Assembly: GCA_963756185.1 (NCBI GenBank)
Contig: CAVWMS010000001.1
Span: forward strand, 248,001-312,000
DNA from: DATAXI01 sp963756185
Lineage (GTDB): Bacteria > Verrucomicrobiota > Verrucomicrobiia > Chthoniobacterales > Chthoniobacteraceae
Length of the DNA stretch: 64,000 bases
Direction: 5' to 3'
Positions 20,071-30,354 of this stretch are shown here, one piece after another. Position numbers and translations under genes: made by a program. Every line of letters begins with the position of its first letter. Position 1 is the first letter of the stretch. A model generated the notes under the pieces. It made no database searches and was not told where the DNA came from. It worked only from the letters and a program-made list of their open reading frames with translations.

Positions 20071-20343
20071 TTACGGTATCGTGCGCCGCCGGCGCGCGAT
20101 CAGGAAAGTTGCGCCGGCGATCAGGACGCCGTACGTCGAGGCTTCCGGAAAACCGATCAGTGACGATGCCTGGTGGAGATCGTTGAGCGTTTGCGCATGC
20201 AACTGCGCAGCCATTCCAAGCAGAATACCTGCCGGCAAATAACGCTTTGCCAGATGCCACACGGGGGCAGGAGAGAGACGCCTTCTGGGGGAGAGAGGTG
20301 CCATTGCAAGCGGCATTAGATGAAAGATGCATATGCCGGTCAA
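20071..20343 (-). CDS. Miniature PEP-CTERM protein (signal peptide plus sorting anchor)
   Basis: This 90-residue protein has an N-terminal signal sequence (hydrophobic LPAGILLGMAAQLHAQ), only about 17 residues of mature sequence, and then the PEP-CTERM-type tail FPEASTYGVLIAGATFLIARRRR: PEA(S/P) motif, hydrophobic helix, arginine cluster. The tail directs exosortase-mediated processing in PEP-CTERM systems. With so little between signal and anchor, it may be a remnant of a larger surface protein or a small structural peptide. No exosortase gene is visible. The start could be the first ATG or an internal one at MAPLSPRRR. Confidence 0.6.
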   Translation of the reverse strand: MTGICIFHLMPLAMAPLSPRRRLSPAPVWHLAKRYLPAGILLGMAAQLHAQTLNDLHQASSLIGFPEASTYGVLIAGATFLIARRRRTIP

Positions 20344-20497
20344 AAGCTAATTAAATTATCCCCTCATTTCTACGCATATCACGCCGTCCGCCCCGCAAAA
20401 ATTTCTGTCAAGGAATCAGCTTGAAAAAATTTTCACCCTACGAAAAAGCCGGCCTTGCGAATTTTCCGGAACGTGTTTTCCTGCCGGGCCTACGATC

Positions 20498-22501
20498 ATG
20501 GGACGGTTTCGCTTTTTCGACCTCAACGAGCCGCAGCATCGTGCCGTGACCACCACGCAGGGGCCTCTGCTCATCCTGGCCGGCGCCGGCACCGGCAAAA
20601 CGCGCGTCATCACCGCGCGCGCGGCGTACATGATCGCGCAGGGCGTGAGCCCGGAGAACATCCTCGCCGTCACCTTTACCCGCAAGGCAGCCGCCGAGAT
20701 GCGCGAGCGCCTCGCCGGCATGGTCGAGCCGGACCAGGCGAAGAAAATGACGATCTCCACCTTCCACGCCCTCTGCGTGCGCATCCTGCGCGCCGGGATA
20801 GACCGGCTCGGTTACAAGCATAGTTTTACCATTTACGACGAGGGCGACCAACTGGGCCTCATTCGCAAAATCATCAATCGCACCGCCGCCCGGGATGAGA
20901 AACTCGAGCCGAGCCTCGCAAAGAACCTCATCAGCAAGGCCAAGAACAACGGTTGGTCGGCGCCCGCCGACGAAAAGACGCTGCTCTCGGCCGTGTTCGC
21001 CCGTTACCAGGCCGATTTGAAGACGCTCAACGCGGTTGATTTCGACGATCTGCTGCTGCTGACCGTCAAGCTTCTCTCCGAGCATCCCGAGGTGCGGGAT
21101 AAGTGGCGGCAAAAGTTCAAGTATCTCATGGTCGATGAATTCCAGGATACCAACCGGTTGCAACTCGAGCTGGTAAGTCTGCTCGCCGACTCGAACAAAA
21201 ATGTCGCCGTGGTGGGCGACGACGACCAGTCCATCTACGGATGGCGCGGCGCACAGGTGGCAAACATCCTCGAGTTCGAGCATCATTTTCCCAATCCGAC
21301 CGTGGTAAAGCTCGAGCAGAATTACCGCAGCACCAACGCGATCCTCGGCACGGCAAACAGCGTCATCAAAAACAATCCCCGCCGCAGGCCAAAGGCGCTC
21401 TGGAGCGAGCGCGACGGCGGCGAGAAGGTGCTGTTGATCCAGGCCGCCAGCGACCGCGAGGAGGCGGAGTTCGTCGCCGGGGAGATTCAGCGGCGCAGCC
21501 TTGCCGAGGGGCTGCCGTGGGAGGCCTTTGCCGTGCTTTACCGCATGAACGCGCAATCGCGGCTGATCGAGGAAAACCTCAGGCGCCTCCAGATTCCCTA
21601 CAGGCTCGTCGGCGGCAAAAGCTTCTTTGACAGCCGCGAGATCAAGGACGTGCTCGCCTATTTCTGCGTCACGGTCAATCCAACCGACGACGCGAACCTG
21701 TTGCGCATCATCAATACCCCGGCGCGCGGCATCAGCGCCGCGACCATCGAACGCGCGACCGAATGGAGCGCGCGCAACAAGTGCGCAGTCTGGACCGCGC
21801 TGCAGGCCGTCGAGTTTTTGCGGGAACTGCCGAACCGGACCGCGGAGAAGATCGGTCAGTTCGTCGCGTTGATCGACGGCTATGAAACCAGGCTGACGGA
21901 GCCGCTTGCCGATCATCACGCCGTCGCCGCGCGGCTGCTCGAGGAAGTGGGATATGTCGAGGATTTGAAACGGACCTGCAAGACCCCCGACGAGACCATG
22001 AAACGGGAGGAGAATGTCCGGCAGATCATGCAGGACCTGGCGAGTTTCCTCGGGCGTTCCATCCATGGCATCCAGGGTTTCCTCGACGAGGTGATGCTCG
22101 ATGCAAACCGCGAGGAGGAAGAGGATATCGAAAGAAAGCGCGGCGTGCTCCTCATCACATTGCACGCCGCGAAGGGCCTCGAATTTCCCCACGTATTTTT
22201 GATCGGCCTCGAGGAAGGCATCCTCCCGCACGACCGCAGCAAGCTCGAAGGCACGCTCGATGAGGAGCGCCGGTTGCTCTATGTCGGCATCACGCGCGCC
22301 ATGCGCACCCTCACGCTGACTTACTGCCGCGACCGGATGAAATACGGCAGCGTCGCGCCGTGCCATCCCAGTTCATTCATCAAGGAACTGCCCGAGGAAT
22401 GGATCGAGCGCAAAAACCTGACCGAGATGATGAACGCACCGGTCAAGGAAGACGCGGCGAAAAGCGGCTTTGCCCGGATGAAACAATTATTGGGCGGGTA
22501 A
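20498..22501 (+). CDS. UvrD/PcrA-type ATP-dependent DNA helicase
   Basis: The 667-residue product is a superfamily 1A helicase. All diagnostic motifs are present: Q motif LNEPQHRAV, Walker A LAGAGTGKTRVIT, motif Ia AVTFTRKAAAEMRERL, motif II VDEFQDTN, motif III GDDDQSIYGWRGA, motif IV LEQNYRST, motif V ITLHAAKGLEFPHVFLIG and motif VI EERRLLYVGITRA. Size fits Rep/PcrA-like 3'-5' helicases, slightly shorter than classical UvrD. It works in DNA repair and in resolving replication-transcription conflicts. The reading frame is intact across 2 kb, in contrast to several neighbours. Confidence 0.95.
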   Translation: MGRFRFFDLNEPQHRAVTTTQGPLLILAGAGTGKTRVITARAAYMIAQGVSPENILAVTFTRKAAAEMRERLAGMVEPDQAKKMTISTFHALCVRILRAGIDRLGYKHSFTIYDEGDQLGLIRKIINRTAARDEKLEPSLAKNLISKAKNNGWSAPADEKTLLSAVFARYQADLKTLNAVDFDDLLLLTVKLLSEHPEVRDKWRQKFKYLMVDEFQDTNRLQLELVSLLADSNKNVAVVGDDDQSIYGWRGAQVANILEFEHHFPNPTVVKLEQNYRSTNAILGTANSVIKNNPRRRPKALWSERDGGEKVLLIQAASDREEAEFVAGEIQRRSLAEGLPWEAFAVLYRMNAQSRLIEENLRRLQIPYRLVGGKSFFDSREIKDVLAYFCVTVNPTDDANLLRIINTPARGISAATIERATEWSARNKCAVWTALQAVEFLRELPNRTAEKIGQFVALIDGYETRLTEPLADHHAVAARLLEEVGYVEDLKRTCKTPDETMKREENVRQIMQDLASFLGRSIHGIQGFLDEVMLDANREEEEDIERKRGVLLITLHAAKGLEFPHVFLIGLEEGILPHDRSKLEGTLDEERRLLYVGITRAMRTLTLTYCRDRMKYGSVAPCHPSSFIKELPEEWIERKNLTEMMNAPVKEDAAKSGFARMKQLLGG

Positions 22502-22520
22502 GCGGGACGCGGGAGCAGGT

Positions 22521-23819
22521 TTAGCCGCCGCTTATTTTTCCTCTACCGGCAGGTGAGAACGGTTGCAACGGCGGACTTATCATCTGGCGGACATTCAAGT
22601 CCGGAAGCGCGAGATGAATGAAAAGCCGCCTGTAGCGCAAGAGATCGTTGACAGAGCCGAATGAGAGCGCGCCAATTGCGACCATCACCACAAGCATCGC
22701 AAGGCGCCGGCTCAATGAATGAATGATTAAAATTACAGCCTGGTTGAATCCAAATGCCCCCAGCAAATACCACGGCCCGATGACAAAACTGATATATCTG
22801 AGATTTTTCAACGCCGGAGGCAATGTTATCCCCACGATGGTCAGGAGGATGAGAAGGCTGAGCCAGATGGCAATATCGCGTTGGAAAGGGGACAGGAGCG
22901 GTTTTTTGAAATTGGCCGCCAACAGAAATGCCGCCGCCAGAACCCCGCAGGCCGTAAGTGGACTTAGCAAGCCCAACGCAAGCGGTATCGAGTACCACGG
23001 TCCGCTTTGAAAGTTTATTCCATATTTATTCGTCGGCGCCGCCTGCGCGCTGTGATGCGCCGTTTCGATTGCCGCGCCAATTCCTCCGCAAAGCAGCGTC
23101 ATGATACCGAAAGCGCACGCCGCCGCAAGAATCGCCCCGGCCAGGATATAGCCGATTTGTTTCCACGAATGGCTTCGCCGCCAGGTTTGAACGGCAAGCC
23201 CGCCAATGCAGAAGCCGAAGTAGATTCCTCCCGATTCCTTAAGCAACAGGAAAAAGGCGCTCCATATCCAAAGCGCCGCAAACCACCGCCGTTTTGCCCG
23301 GTCGCGACTGGAAATCTCCACGCAAATCCACAGCAAAATCATCGCCGCGCAGCCCGCCACCCCGTCGCACCAGATTCTGCGGGACATCGCAAGGTCCACC
23401 GGTGAAACCGCCAGGAGCGCAACCGCCGCGACCGCGGTCCAGCGGTTGAAGAATCGTGCCCCGAAGAGCGCAACGATTCCCAACTGCAAAATACTCGCAC
23501 CGGCCGAAACCGCCGTGCCCGCGTGTTCCGGCGTGGCGCCGGACAGCTTCATAACGAGGACAATCAGGTAAATGTAACTGACCCGGAGCGGGATCGGGTA
23601 CGTCCAGAAAATCGGCAGACCGTTATAGGCAGCTACCAATTCGCGCGGCGCCGAGAGCGGAGCGGCCGCGCACTTCTGCACGTAGTGCATATAGACCCGT
23701 TCATCCGGGCTGCGCGGCGCCGCCACCGGCGGATTGGCGATACGCAGCCACGCGCCGATGACAAAGATGGCGGCGAGCAGGATAAGCCACGCGTTCTTTG
23801 TAAATCCGCCGGTTAACAA
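22521..23819 (-). CDS. Multi-pass membrane protein, GT39/ArnT-like glycosyltransferase family
   Basis: The protein has 432 residues and about ten hydrophobic segments. After the first helix, the stretch around SPDERVYMHYVQKCA carries an acidic pair in the first periplasmic loop, as in dolichyl-phosphate-mannose mannosyltransferase-like (PMT/ArnT/GT39) enzymes. Other conserved-looking features are SRRIWCDGVAGCAAM and KESGGIYFGF. Such proteins transfer a sugar from a polyprenyl phosphate donor in the periplasm. The acceptor is unknown. It is convergent with uvrD, 19 bp apart, and 63 bp from rho. Confidence 0.65.
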   Translation of the reverse strand: MLTGGFTKNAWLILLAAIFVIGAWLRIANPPVAAPRSPDERVYMHYVQKCAAAPLSAPRELVAAYNGLPIFWTYPIPLRVSYIYLIVLVMKLSGATPEHAGTAVSAGASILQLGIVALFGARFFNRWTAVAAVALLAVSPVDLAMSRRIWCDGVAGCAAMILLWICVEISSRDRAKRRWFAALWIWSAFFLLLKESGGIYFGFCIGGLAVQTWRRSHSWKQIGYILAGAILAAACAFGIMTLLCGGIGAAIETAHHSAQAAPTNKYGINFQSGPWYSIPLALGLLSPLTACGVLAAAFLLAANFKKPLLSPFQRDIAIWLSLLILLTIVGITLPPALKNLRYISFVIGPWYLLGAFGFNQAVILIIHSLSRRLAMLVVMVAIGALSFGSVNDLLRYRRLFIHLALPDLNVRQMISPPLQPFSPAGRGKISGG

Positions 23820-23882
23820 GGATTAACTCGGAGTGAGGGTTGGGAGGACCATGGGCGCGCCAAGCCCGCCTGTCGCCCGGAT

Positions 23883-25514
23883 TTATCCCGGTATTTCCTT
23901 CAGCATCTGGTAATTGGTCGGGAACCTCCGCACGAACGAAAGCAACCGCTCGATCGCCTCCTCCGGCTTGTGCCCGGCCAGGCCGCGGCGAATCACGTTG
24001 ATCTTGTGCAACTGATCGGCGGGAACCAGCAGTTCCTCGCGCCGCGTGCCCGACTTGAAGATATCGATGGCGGGATAAACGCGCAGGTCGCTGATCTTCC
24101 GGTCGAGCACCATCTCCATGTTGCCGGTGCCCTTGAATTCCTGGAAAATCAACTCATCCATGCGGCTGCCGGTATCGATCAGCGCCGTGGCCACGATGGT
24201 CAGCGAGCCGGCTTCCTCGGTATTGCGCGCCGATGCGAAGAGCTTGCGCGGAATCTCGAGCGCGCGCGCGTCGATGCCGCCGGACATCGTGCGCCCGCCG
24301 CCGCCCATGGCGTTGTTGAACGCGCGGCCCACGCGGGTGATCGAGTCGAGCAGCACGAACACATCCTTGCCGGCCTCGACCAGGCGCTTGGCCCGCTCGA
24401 TTGCCAGTTGCGCGATGCGCGTGTGGCTCTTGAGGTCCATGTCATTTGAGCTGGCCATCATCTCCGCCGTCGGCACCGTGCGCCGAATCTCGGTGACCTC
24501 CTCGGGCCGTTCATCGACCAGCAGGATGATGAGCACCGTCTCGGGATGATTCTTCACGATCGCATCCGCGATGTGCTGAAGCAGCGTCGTCTTGCCGGTG
24601 CGCGGCGGCGCCACGATGAGCCCGCGCTGGCCCTTGCCGATCGGGCACATCAGGTCCATGATCCGCGTCGTGTACCGGTCCGGCACCGTCTCGAGCCGGA
24701 AACGCTCGGTCGGGCTGATGACGGTCAGCTCCTCGAACAGCGGGAAATTGCCGTAATCGGTCGGCTCGTCGCCGTTGATCGACGTGAGCCGGAACATTTG
24801 CAGGCCGCGGCTGCCGCGGCGCACTTCGCCCTTGATCCAATGGCCGTCGCGCAGCGCGAAGCGGCGCACCACCTCCGGCGTCACGAAAACGTCGGTCGGG
24901 CTTTGCACGAAATTGCGTTTCGGATCGCGCAGGAAACCGAAGCCCTTGCCTGACACTTCCACGATTCCATCCGCGAAAATCGGCTCCTGTTTCGGGCCGG
25001 ACTCGTCCTCGCCGCCGGATGACCCTCCGGGACCTTCCGCCCCGGGCGGACCGGCAGGGGGCTCGTCATATCCCTGGTCCGGCGACCGGTCGGGCCTGTC
25101 GCCACGGTTATAGCGCTCGGACCGTTCGGGCCGTTCATATCGCTCGGACCGATGCTGCCCCCTCGGCGTGTAGCGCTGCTGCTGCTCCGTCCCGCGCAAC
25201 GCTTCTGACGGCGAGAGCGGCGCGGAGGTGATCCGGGAAAGGATTTGCGCCGCGTCTTCGATCTGATCGTCGTCCGGACGGGCCATCGGGGCCGGCGCGG
25301 GCGCCGGCGTGGCGACAGGAGCGGCTTCGGCGGCGGCGGGCGCGGCCTCGGGGGCGGCCGCTGCTACGGGTTCCGCCCCGTCCTGGGCGATCATCTCCCC
25401 GGTTGCCGCGCCGTCGGCTTTTGGCGCGCGGCTCTTGCCGCGTGGGGAAGGTTTGCGGCGGGCGGGTCTCTTTTGTTCTGCCAGCGCGGGCTGGTCCTCG
25501 TTGGGTTCGGTCAT
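23883..25514 (-). CDS. rho: Transcription termination factor Rho with long N-terminal extension
   Basis: From the ATG at 25514 the protein has 543 residues. The first ~150 are a disordered Ala/Pro/Glu then Arg/Glu/Tyr-rich extension (a run of RYERPERSERYNRGDRPDR type). The RNA-binding domain follows with RNP1-like GKGFGFLRD, then the RecA-like core: Walker A APPRTGKTTLLQHIA, Walker B TVLIILLVDERPEEVTE, Q loop DSITRVGRAFNNA, and R loop region FKGTGNMEMVLDRK. An in-frame upstream GTG/ATG would extend it to 25679, but that part reads as intergenic sequence. Extended N-termini are common in PVC and actinobacterial Rho. Confidence 0.95.
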   Translation of the reverse strand: MTEPNEDQPALAEQKRPARRKPSPRGKSRAPKADGAATGEMIAQDGAEPVAAAAPEAAPAAAEAAPVATPAPAPAPMARPDDDQIEDAAQILSRITSAPLSPSEALRGTEQQQRYTPRGQHRSERYERPERSERYNRGDRPDRSPDQGYDEPPAGPPGAEGPGGSSGGEDESGPKQEPIFADGIVEVSGKGFGFLRDPKRNFVQSPTDVFVTPEVVRRFALRDGHWIKGEVRRGSRGLQMFRLTSINGDEPTDYGNFPLFEELTVISPTERFRLETVPDRYTTRIMDLMCPIGKGQRGLIVAPPRTGKTTLLQHIADAIVKNHPETVLIILLVDERPEEVTEIRRTVPTAEMMASSNDMDLKSHTRIAQLAIERAKRLVEAGKDVFVLLDSITRVGRAFNNAMGGGGRTMSGGIDARALEIPRKLFASARNTEEAGSLTIVATALIDTGSRMDELIFQEFKGTGNMEMVLDRKISDLRVYPAIDIFKSGTRREELLVPADQLHKINVIRRGLAGHKPEEAIERLLSFVRRFPTNYQMLKEIPG

Positions 25515-25588
25515 AGGGATAATACTCGGATAAAACTTCGGTAAAACGGATTTGGACCGTTGATAATACTTGGTCGGATTTACGGGGC

Positions 25589-26344
25589 TTATGCGGAGAG
25601 CCTGGCCAGCAGGTCGTCGGGGAGATCGAAATTGGCGTGCACGTTCTGGACGTCGTCGTTTTCCTCCAGCGCGTCGCACAGCCGCAATATCTGGGCGGCC
25701 ACGGCTTCATCGGAGACGGGGATGGTGGTATCGGGCAGGTAAGTCAACTTTTGCGACTCGGTCGGGACGCCGGCGCCTTTCAGCGCGTCGGCCATGCTGT
25801 ACAGGTGATCGTGAGCGGTGGTGATGACGTAATACTCCCCGTCCGAGACCAGCTCGTCCGCGCCGGCCTCCAGGATTATTTCGAGCAGCGCCTCCTCGCC
25901 GACCGCATCAATCGGCACGGTGATCTGGCCTTTGCGCTTGAACATGTAGCTCACACTGCCGCTCGACGCCAGGTTTCCGTGGTTTTTCGTAAAAATCAGC
26001 CTTAGGTCCGCCGCCGTCCGGTTCTTGTTGTCCGTCGCCGTCTCCACGATGAGCGCCACGCCACCCGGCGCGTAGCCTTCGTAGACCAGCTCCTCGATGT
26101 GCGCCTCGCCGTCCAGTTCGCCCGTCCCGCGCTTGATGGCGCGCTCGATGTTCTCGTTCGGCACGCTCTGGGCGCGGGCCGCGAGCACGGCGGCGCGCAG
26201 CCGCGGGTTCCCGGTGGGGTCGCCGCCGCCCATGCGCGCCGCGACCGTGATTTCCTTGGACAGCTTTGAAAAAAGCTTTCCACGTTTCACGTCGAGGGCG
26301 CCTTTGATGCGCTTTACTTTAGACCACTTGCTATGACCCGCCAT
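25589..26344 (-). CDS. YebC/PmpR family protein
   Basis: The protein has 251 residues and begins MAGHSKWSKVKRIKGALD, the family signature, followed by KGKLFSKLSKEITVAAR-type sequence, ENIERAIKRGTG, EGYAPGGVALIVE and NRTAADLRLIFTKNHGNL. YebC proteins were described as regulators and are now also linked to relieving ribosome stalling at proline stretches. It lies 74 bp upstream of rho on the same strand and is probably co-transcribed with it. Confidence 0.95.
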   Translation of the reverse strand: MAGHSKWSKVKRIKGALDVKRGKLFSKLSKEITVAARMGGGDPTGNPRLRAAVLAARAQSVPNENIERAIKRGTGELDGEAHIEELVYEGYAPGGVALIVETATDNKNRTAADLRLIFTKNHGNLASSGSVSYMFKRKGQITVPIDAVGEEALLEIILEAGADELVSDGEYYVITTAHDHLYSMADALKGAGVPTESQKLTYLPDTTIPVSDEAVAAQILRLCDALEENDDVQNVHANFDLPDDLLARLSA

Positions 26345-26555
26345 GTGTCGGGGGTGTTTGTTCCGATTAAGGTTCGGTAGAAAAACTGCGCCAGCTTAAG
26401 GTGTGGGAGTCCGGTTCCGAGAGGGAAGAACTGCCGCGTAGCGCGAGCCAACGCCGTAGAACCTCACAGGATTCCGCCAAAATGTCAACAACGCTTTTTT
26501 CAGGGCCATTCACCCTCTGCGTGGAAGCACGCAGGGGAGGGGATTGCGCGCCCGG

Positions 26556-26972
26556 CTATTGCGTGTTGAGCACGCGCCCGCTGCTGTCCGAATAGACCTC
26601 AATTCGGCGATGTACTTTGGCCGGCGCAAATTTGTCCTCGATAACGACAGACAGCGTATCGGTAAGCGAGGGCGGTGTATAGAGATAGCCAACAGGCTGG
26701 TCTTTCGCGAAAGGCGAGACAAGCACGTTGGCCAGGTCGTCATTCGAAAGATATGTCGGAACAAGGTCGTCGAGCGACTTGGGAAATTTCCCATCGTGAT
26801 CGAGGGCATACGTCCGGCAGGCCGTGACGATCTGCTTCGCATTGCTCAAGGAGCGGATCTCCGTCCCCGTAAACGAGCGGACGGAGAATCGCGGAATGGC
26901 CATATAACACAGGAAAGCCAGCACTCCAAAAGCGAGGAACAGGAGCCAGATATTGGAATACCACTTGCCCAC
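26556..26972 (-). CDS. Pilin-like (type II secretion pseudopilin-type) membrane protein
   Basis: A single N-terminal hydrophobic helix (SNIWLLFLAFGVLAFLCYMAIP) is followed by a periplasmic domain resembling type IV pilin-like/GspG folds: EIRSLSNAKQIVTACRTYALDHDGKFP, then LDDLVPTYLSN. This TYALDHDGKFPKSLDDL pattern is shared by many PVC pseudopilins. The prepilin peptidase site (G-FTLIE) is missing, so it may be a degenerate or soluble-anchored relative. Start is uncertain: the frame is open upstream into typA sequence. I chose the GTG at 26972; a GGAGGAG lies about 20 bp before it. Confidence 0.55.
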   Translation of the reverse strand: MGKWYSNIWLLFLAFGVLAFLCYMAIPRFSVRSFTGTEIRSLSNAKQIVTACRTYALDHDGKFPKSLDDLVPTYLSNDDLANVLVSPFAKDQPVGYLYTPPSLTDTLSVVIEDKFAPAKVHRRIEVYSDSSGRVLNTQ

Positions 26973-27063
26973 GGGAAAACAATAACTCCGAATCTCCTCC
27001 AAGCAAGACTCAAGACCACGCGCCGGCTCATATGACGGTCCGCGTCGATTACGTTCCCGCAAA

Positions 27064-28885
<1,822 letters not shown>

Positions 28886-29069
28886 GTCAAAAAGGGGCGG
28901 GATAATCGCCGCAGTCGGGCCGCACGTCAATGGGGCTTCCTCGGAGGCGCATCCGGCTGGCTCCGGGGCATTTGATAATACGTTCTTCATTGACACTTTG
29001 CCAAAAATGGGAAATTAAAGGTGAATAAATGACCTGCCGCCGTCGTACGGGCCTACATCCGCTATTCTG

Positions 29070-29621
29070 ATGCATAACCTGCTAACCGTCAAAGAGACTG
29101 CCGAATATCTCCGCATACCGCTGCCGACGGTGTACTACCTGGTGCAGCGGGGCCAGCTCCCTGCCATCCAGATCGGCGGCCGCTGGCGCATCAAGAAGGA
29201 CTCGCTCGACCGCGACATCCTGCGCGAGGAAGAACAGGGCCAGCCCACCGTCCTGGTCATCGATGACGACACCGGCGTACAGGGCATGTTCAAGCTTTTC
29301 CTCAAGAAAACCGGCTTCAGCCGCATGCTGGTCGGCACCGGCAAGGAGGGCATCGCCGCCCTCAAAAAGCAGAAGTTTGACCTCCTCTTCCTCGACCTCA
29401 TGCTCCCGGACACGACCGGAAACGTCATCTACGGCGAGGCAAAGGAGATCGCCCCCGATATGCCCATCGTCATCATCACCGGCTATCCCGACAGCGACAT
29501 GCTGGACAATATCCTCAAGCACGGCCCCGTGACGGTCCTCAAAAAACCGCTCAAGGTCGAGCAGGTCGCCAGGACCCTGAAGTTCCTCGGCCACAAGATC
29601 GTCGACGCCCAGGTGGCCTGA
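29070..29621 (+). CDS. Excisionase-type HTH fused to a C-terminal receiver domain
   Basis: The protein is 183 residues. Residues 3-55 are a MerR/excisionase-type (HTH_17) DNA-binding domain: LTVKETAEYLRIPLPTVYYL, GGRWRIKKDSLD. Residues 59-180 are a complete receiver: VLVIDDD (acidic pocket), phosphoacceptor Asp109 in LLFLDLMLPD, Thr137 in IITGYP and Lys159 in LKKPL. This is the reverse of the usual REC-first order. No kinase is adjacent; partners may be the orphan sensor kinases at 4179 or 39052. Divergent from typA, with a ~180 bp spacer. Confidence 0.88.
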   Translation: MHNLLTVKETAEYLRIPLPTVYYLVQRGQLPAIQIGGRWRIKKDSLDRDILREEEQGQPTVLVIDDDTGVQGMFKLFLKKTGFSRMLVGTGKEGIAALKKQKFDLLFLDLMLPDTTGNVIYGEAKEIAPDMPIVIITGYPDSDMLDNILKHGPVTVLKKPLKVEQVARTLKFLGHKIVDAQVA

Positions 29622-29626
29622 TGAGA

Positions 29627-29829
29627 GGGTTTTCCGAAATTCGGAGTAAGTATTCGGATCGGAATTAATTGCTCCAAAAAACAGGAGGATTGCGTTTCGA
29701 TATTTGATCCCGCGGTTTTTGGAGAGTCGCCCGCTCTGGTTTTCTTTGCGCCTTCGCGCCTTTGCGTGAGGCTAATCCCCTCTGGGAGAGGGATTCACGC
29801 AAGGGCGCAAAGACGCGAAGCTGTCCAAA
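29627..29829 (+). mobile_element. MITE-like element family 1, copy A (damaged right end)
   Basis: It starts with GGGTTTTCCGAAATTCGGAG and shares with the copy at 46507 the internal text AAGTATTCG, GGAATTAATTGCTC and GCGGTTTTT. It carries a long imperfect stem-loop at 29743-29820 (CTTTGCGCC...TGCGTGAGGCTAATCCC against GGGATTCACGCAAGGGCGCAAAG). The right terminal repeat seen in the 46507 copy is not recognisable here. No ORF. Confidence 0.7.
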
Positions 29830-29915
29830 ACGGCCGATGGATGCGCCCCTCCCCGGGTGATTTATATTGCAAATCAGACCCCCGGCGCTAGATTCCCCGC
29901 TCCTTTTCTCCAGCC

Positions 29916-30071
29916 ATGTCACAACACCGCAGTCTCAAAGGCGCCAGCACCATCACCGCCAAACGCAATGTCCTCAAACGGTTCGAGCGGGTCGAGCTGC
30001 TCCGCAAGCGCGGCCAGTTCAAGGACGGCGACAAGGTGATGGGCCTGCGCAAGACCAAGCCGGATGCCTGA
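29916..30071 (+). CDS. Small basic protein of Chlamydiae/Verrucomicrobia type
   Basis: This 51-residue lysine/arginine-rich protein reads MSQQHRSLKGASTITAKRNV and continues with LKRFERVELLRKRGQFKDGD and LRKTKPDA. It matches the tiny family known from Chlamydiae and Verrucomicrobia (TIGR04137-like), which has been suggested to bind nucleic acid or the ribosome; the role is not established. It has its own upstream AT-rich spacer and an immediate strong hairpin after the stop, so it is a single-gene transcript. It is one of the best taxonomic markers in the window. Confidence 0.88.
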   Translation: MSQHRSLKGASTITAKRNVLKRFERVELLRKRGQFKDGDKVMGLRKTKPDA

Positions 30072-30095
30072 CGGTCCCGCGGGCCGCGGGACCGT
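30071..30095 (+). terminator. 11-bp GC-rich hairpin at the small basic protein stop codon
   Basis: ACGGTCCCGCG-GGC-CGCGGGACCGT is a perfect 11-bp stem with a three-base loop, starting on the last base of the stop codon. It is followed by TAAAATTC rather than a T run. Confidence 0.7.
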
Positions 30096-30350
30096 AAAAT
30101 TCGAAATTCGAAACTCGAAATTCGAAGGGGCTCAATCGCGGGCGGCGTGGGTCAATTTCGAAATCGATATTTGATTCGTGCGCGCCCATGGGCGCGCCTA
30201 GAGCAATTTCTATTTAATCTGACGCACCGACTTGCGAGCCAGCCTTGTAGCCATGAGCCGTTGGGCCATGCGGGGAGGCCCTTCCAACGTCAGATTGACT
30301 CGAAACTGCTCTAATGCTTCGAATTTCGAGTTTCGAGTTTCGAATTTTCC
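30096..30350. repeat. Inverted heptamer arrays (AAATTCG-type) bracketing 190 bp
   Basis: The left array at 30096-30127 reads as repeated AAATTCG/AACTCG units. The right array at 30319-30350 is its reverse complement (CGAATTTCGAG units). Between them lie the perfect 18-bp palindrome GCGCGCCCATGGGCGCGC at 30180-30197 and a MITE-like element (30199-30313). The region separates the small basic protein from the S9 peptidase gene. Confidence 0.75.
30199..30313. mobile_element. 115-bp MITE-like element, family 2
   Basis: The ends are 26-bp imperfect terminal inverted repeats: 30199-30224 begins TAGAGCAATTTC and ends AATCTGACG; 30288-30313 reversed begins TAGAGCAGTTTC and also ends AATCTGACG (about 20 of 26 match). 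The same terminal AAACTGCTCTA is found at 43671-43681, and AAACTGCTCT at 46113-46122. There is no coding capacity; it would need a transposase from elsewhere. Confidence 0.65.
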
Positions 30351-30354
30351 CACC

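Noticed and set aside
20438..22366. A 642-codon minus-strand frame
   Set aside because: It is antisense to the intact uvrD helicase gene; no domain is recognisable.
26514..26541. GC-rich hairpin near the end of the pilin-like gene as a terminator
   Set aside because: The stem is imperfect and no T tract follows on the minus strand, so I did not list it as a feature.
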